Shown here one piece after another: positions 62,801 to 64,000 of a stretch of DNA of 64,000 bases. The translations under genes were made by a program, and so were the position numbers. The notes below the pieces were generated by a model. That model did no database searches. It was not told the origin of the DNA and worked only from the letters and a program-made list of their open reading frames with translations. Origin of the DNA: Clytia hemisphaerica (lineage: Eukaryota > Cnidaria > Hydrozoa > Leptothecata > Clytiidae); contig CACVBU010000050.1 in assembly GCA_902728285.1 (NCBI GenBank), positions 2,266,060 through 2,330,059 on the forward strand. The letters run 5' to 3'. The number at the start of each line of letters is the position of its first letter. The stretch's first letter is position 1.

Positions 62801-63993
62801 GTAGGTAGTTGCTGTCTTTGGAAAACAATATGGTAAGGAATCACAAACAACTGTGATTTGAAACTGATCAATATCTCATCCAGATGGCTCAGAAACAATG
62901 CATACTTCAAGGTGTTGTCAAACTTGATTTCCACGAGTAAGACTTTGCTAAGATTCCATACCCTGACATAATTATCTGAACCAACAGAGCAGAATATTTG
63001 ACGGGTATCAGACAAATCAAGACTCACAATATGTCCATCGTGTTCCTTCATTGGGTTAGACTTTAGCATTTTGTGAGTTTCTTTGTCGACATCATTTTGG
63101 AATATGGTTTCAGTGTGAATGTGACCAGTAGAATAACCAACGACAATCTGAAGATTTTTGAATACAAACTGTGTAAAGTCTTCAAAGAAGAACATCTGGT
63201 GACAACATTCAAGGGTAACAACATTCCAAATACGAACCATTATCCCATTGATGGTGTCGATAACAGCCAATAAGTAAGTTACTGTAGACAAATAATCAAC
63301 CCTTAAGTTGACAACTGGACTTGTTGGATGAGCTTTGAGTGACTTGACTATCAAGCCGCGTTGACAAGGATCAAGAAAGCAAATCAAACCATTGCTCAGT
63401 CCACACAGTAGGAAACCAAAGTTAAATAAATCCTGGTCGGATAATGAGTCAGTATTGAAAACTTCCCTCTTTATTGTTGTTAATGAGCAGCATGTAATGT
63501 TGGCTTCAGCTTGTTTTTGACTTTGACTGCTAGCACCAAATCTCGAATGGCCATGATTTCCGTCATCAGGAAGATGTTTGAATTGGTCTTCTCTGCTTTG
63601 CTTGATAGTTTGATCAAGATCCCAAGTAGCAACACGAGTGGCTGGATCTGTGCGTGTTGAATAGATCCACAACTGTAAAGGTTTGAACAGGATGTATATT
63701 ACGCGTCCTTGTCGATCAAATGCCACAGATATTACATCATCACCAATGGGAATTTCCGGTGGTGGAAGAATTGTTGTGCGTCGTTGACCAGTGTGTTTGC
63801 TGAATAATCGGATACTGTTATCAGCAGTGGAGACAACAACATACTGTCTTAATCCAGCTATTGGTGATGTGACATTCATGTGTTTGACTGGTGCACGGCT
63901 TGTGCTCCAGAATCTGAAGGAATAGTTCAAATCAAACGTTTGGATACCTTTATGTGATGCTGCAAATAAAGAGTTTGTACTGTATACTTTCAT
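59806..63993 (-). CDS. WD40-repeat protein, WDR87/WDR97-like, with Gln-rich 16-residue repeats (5' end outside window)
   Basis: An open frame of 1395 codons. Residues 1-400 are WD40 propeller sequence (ADNSIRLFSKHTGQ, LLAVIDTINGIMVRIWNV, DGHIVSLDLSD, SVGSDNYVRVWNLS). A Ser/Lys-rich low-complexity region follows, then about ten tandem 16-residue units (about 825-990), a long disordered Ser/Arg-rich part with PASPIRNKRSQF and PSVKFNPF-like short motifs, and a predicted coiled coil near the C-terminus (IENLEKKLSGQKHRYHTLKSDYQ). The propeller resembles large ciliary WD proteins such as WDR87/WDR97; this is a loose match and the ciliary role is inferred. The frame stays open to the window edge, so the ATG at 63993 need not be the start. 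No intron interrupts 4.2 kb. Confidence 0.75.
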   Translation of the reverse strand: MKVYSTNSLFAASHKGIQTFDLNYSFRFWSTSRAPVKHMNVTSPIAGLRQYVVVSTADNSIRLFSKHTGQRRTTILPPPEIPIGDDVISVAFDRQGRVIYILFKPLQLWIYSTRTDPATRVATWDLDQTIKQSREDQFKHLPDDGNHGHSRFGASSQSQKQAEANITCCSLTTIKREVFNTDSLSDQDLFNFGFLLCGLSNGLICFLDPCQRGLIVKSLKAHPTSPVVNLRVDYLSTVTYLLAVIDTINGIMVRIWNVVTLECCHQMFFFEDFTQFVFKNLQIVVGYSTGHIHTETIFQNDVDKETHKMLKSNPMKEHDGHIVSLDLSDTRQIFCSVGSDNYVRVWNLSKVLLVEIKFDNTLKYALFLSHLDEILISFKSQLFVIPYHIVFQRQQLPTFNTTCDDSSGDESFIFEDPFVCKRNMLQSNNPPINLASYLVPYPHLGLETLWMFNKALVDPIPNEEIDVDLIVASELSSDSLDSFASTTLYQDSDESQEIDVVDIQFPSCLSTPEPLHSKQPPVEPLKNDVAEVIDAKSNIDVAGSIQTHGGLAKPTSPAPLSYYDKIRNKQTSLPSKPISNEKEQTLNIMKPYPFASIERKDIYKITPRAKKKTKRKSKTNKTKSKPTKSASVTGKSNSKTSSEVAPSTSSTFLKESNIRQSEKKQTSNELLEGKCIDLKIKDSSSVTQTSSSASDESKSRTTSNQRSLLSMALGKQTDDTALVSYRNVLDSLVNPESDRSDIEGTRPSSVKFNPFVAELSSGDESLISDTSDAELKALRFNDGASTASRSSQRTISSSRKTHSLNINADSETYFTSVILNLRQSKAQKQNQNLRANSQQSTTQQKIQHLRTKSQQSETQQQNQNSRANSQQSTTQQKIQHLRANSQQSTTQQKIQHLRVNSQQSETQQQSQHLRANSQQSETQEQNQNLRANYQQSTTQQKIQHLRANYQQSETQQYNQDLEAKFQPSKAQQQNQNPQAKFLQSKSQQQNRDLLTKAQRLQDKSKITKPESPIKLTREKKYSTNTENEVIKVEIRPSQTDLHINDEETNESRHIVERQRDMKNSRNSGRSSRSSQDPEILDPLMISPVRGTDPNNKEESPLIIKDEETQRVMKYILSSFRKPASPIRNKRSQFRTELAENTRDPESDYASAGDYESSTSRPFSVEFSLLSLRPVSGVSTIPDSPSKQFSPVSRVVVRCSSTEPDSDDSSTSTNTTSLKDRLKRYRKSKQKQRERAESVRNRKSVMSGYESASIGSLHQSHYRTRTPRKKDRLTIKQRPVSNCNNSTLNNVRQRDSEAVYFDDYLNRTVYRQHPPPQSINKKETLIENLEKKLSGQKHRYHTLKSDYQMQADRLALSILKNNNDVKVPVSRSSSSIPNRPRYQLVNTNATSTNNLF
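61020..61515 (-). repeat. 48-bp in-frame tandem repeat, about ten copies
   Basis: Each unit codes for 16 residues close to HLRANSQQSTTQQKIQ, alternating with NLRANSQQSETQQQNQ. Because the period is a multiple of three and lacks stops, other frames on both strands also stay open (187 and 172 codons), without being genes. Confidence 0.9.
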
Positions 63994-64000
63994 GAAAAGG

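Overview
This window is animal nuclear DNA. It is AT-rich, its genes are split by spliceosomal introns with GT/AG borders in phase, and most of its length is transposon debris. The gene set (an animal-type protein-only mitochondrial RNase P, ZCCHC10, a pyrimidine-nucleotide-type mitochondrial carrier, a WDR87/WDR97-like protein) and the repeats (a CR1-like LINE with an N-terminal 2A-like motif and PHD finger, a BEL/Pao remnant, an animal Mutator-like transposase, Helitron-associated-looking tandem-core elements) suggest an invertebrate, most likely a cnidarian or other early-branching marine animal. I cannot name a species. I saw no tRNA, rRNA or CRISPR.

Layout. 1-8.4 kb: no recognisable gene, several MITE-like inverted repeats and one 1.2-kb TA-flanked element. 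8.4-13.1 kb: an intronless carrier gene (minus strand) divergent from a three-exon ZCCHC10 gene (plus strand) whose long first intron is filled with repeats. 13.4-15.0 kb: three MITEs. 15.7-19.4 kb: a nearly full-length CR1-like LINE on the minus strand, broken by two frameshifts. 21.8-23.5 kb: MITEs, two of which carry iterated TTTSGCGG motifs. 24.7-29.7 kb: a nest of elements, namely a BEL/Pao integrase fragment, a LINE reverse-transcriptase fragment, and a Mutator-like transposase interrupted by a fresh long-TIR foldback element and by a LINE 3' end. 30.2-31.5 kb: a 322-bp tandem-core element. 31.8-34.2 kb: a degenerate serine-rich multi-exon gene. 38.3-43.2 kb: a Myb/trihelix-like exon, then a multi-exon gene of a multi-copy family with a PIN/FEN1-like nuclease signature and a C-terminal cysteine-rich CXC domain. 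43.2-50 kb: repeats only, including a pogo-like MITE.

50.2-56.3 kb: a complete five-exon PRORP gene (minus strand, 532 codons predicted) whose introns have been invaded by MITEs and a tandem repeat. 56.4-57.4 kb: a 156-bp tandem-core element. 58.9-59.5 kb: a hAT-like MITE with a 7-bp target duplication. 59.8-64.0 kb: the 3' 4.2 kb of a WD40 gene (minus strand), single exon, with about ten 16-residue Gln-rich repeats; its 5' end lies beyond the window.

The host genes serve mitochondria (PRORP, carrier), the nucleus (ZCCHC10) and possibly cilia (WD40 protein); they do not form an operon-like or pathway unit. The most notable items are the 2A-like motif in the LINE, the nuclease-like multi-copy gene, the nested Mutator locus, and the MITEs that spread E2F-like motifs.
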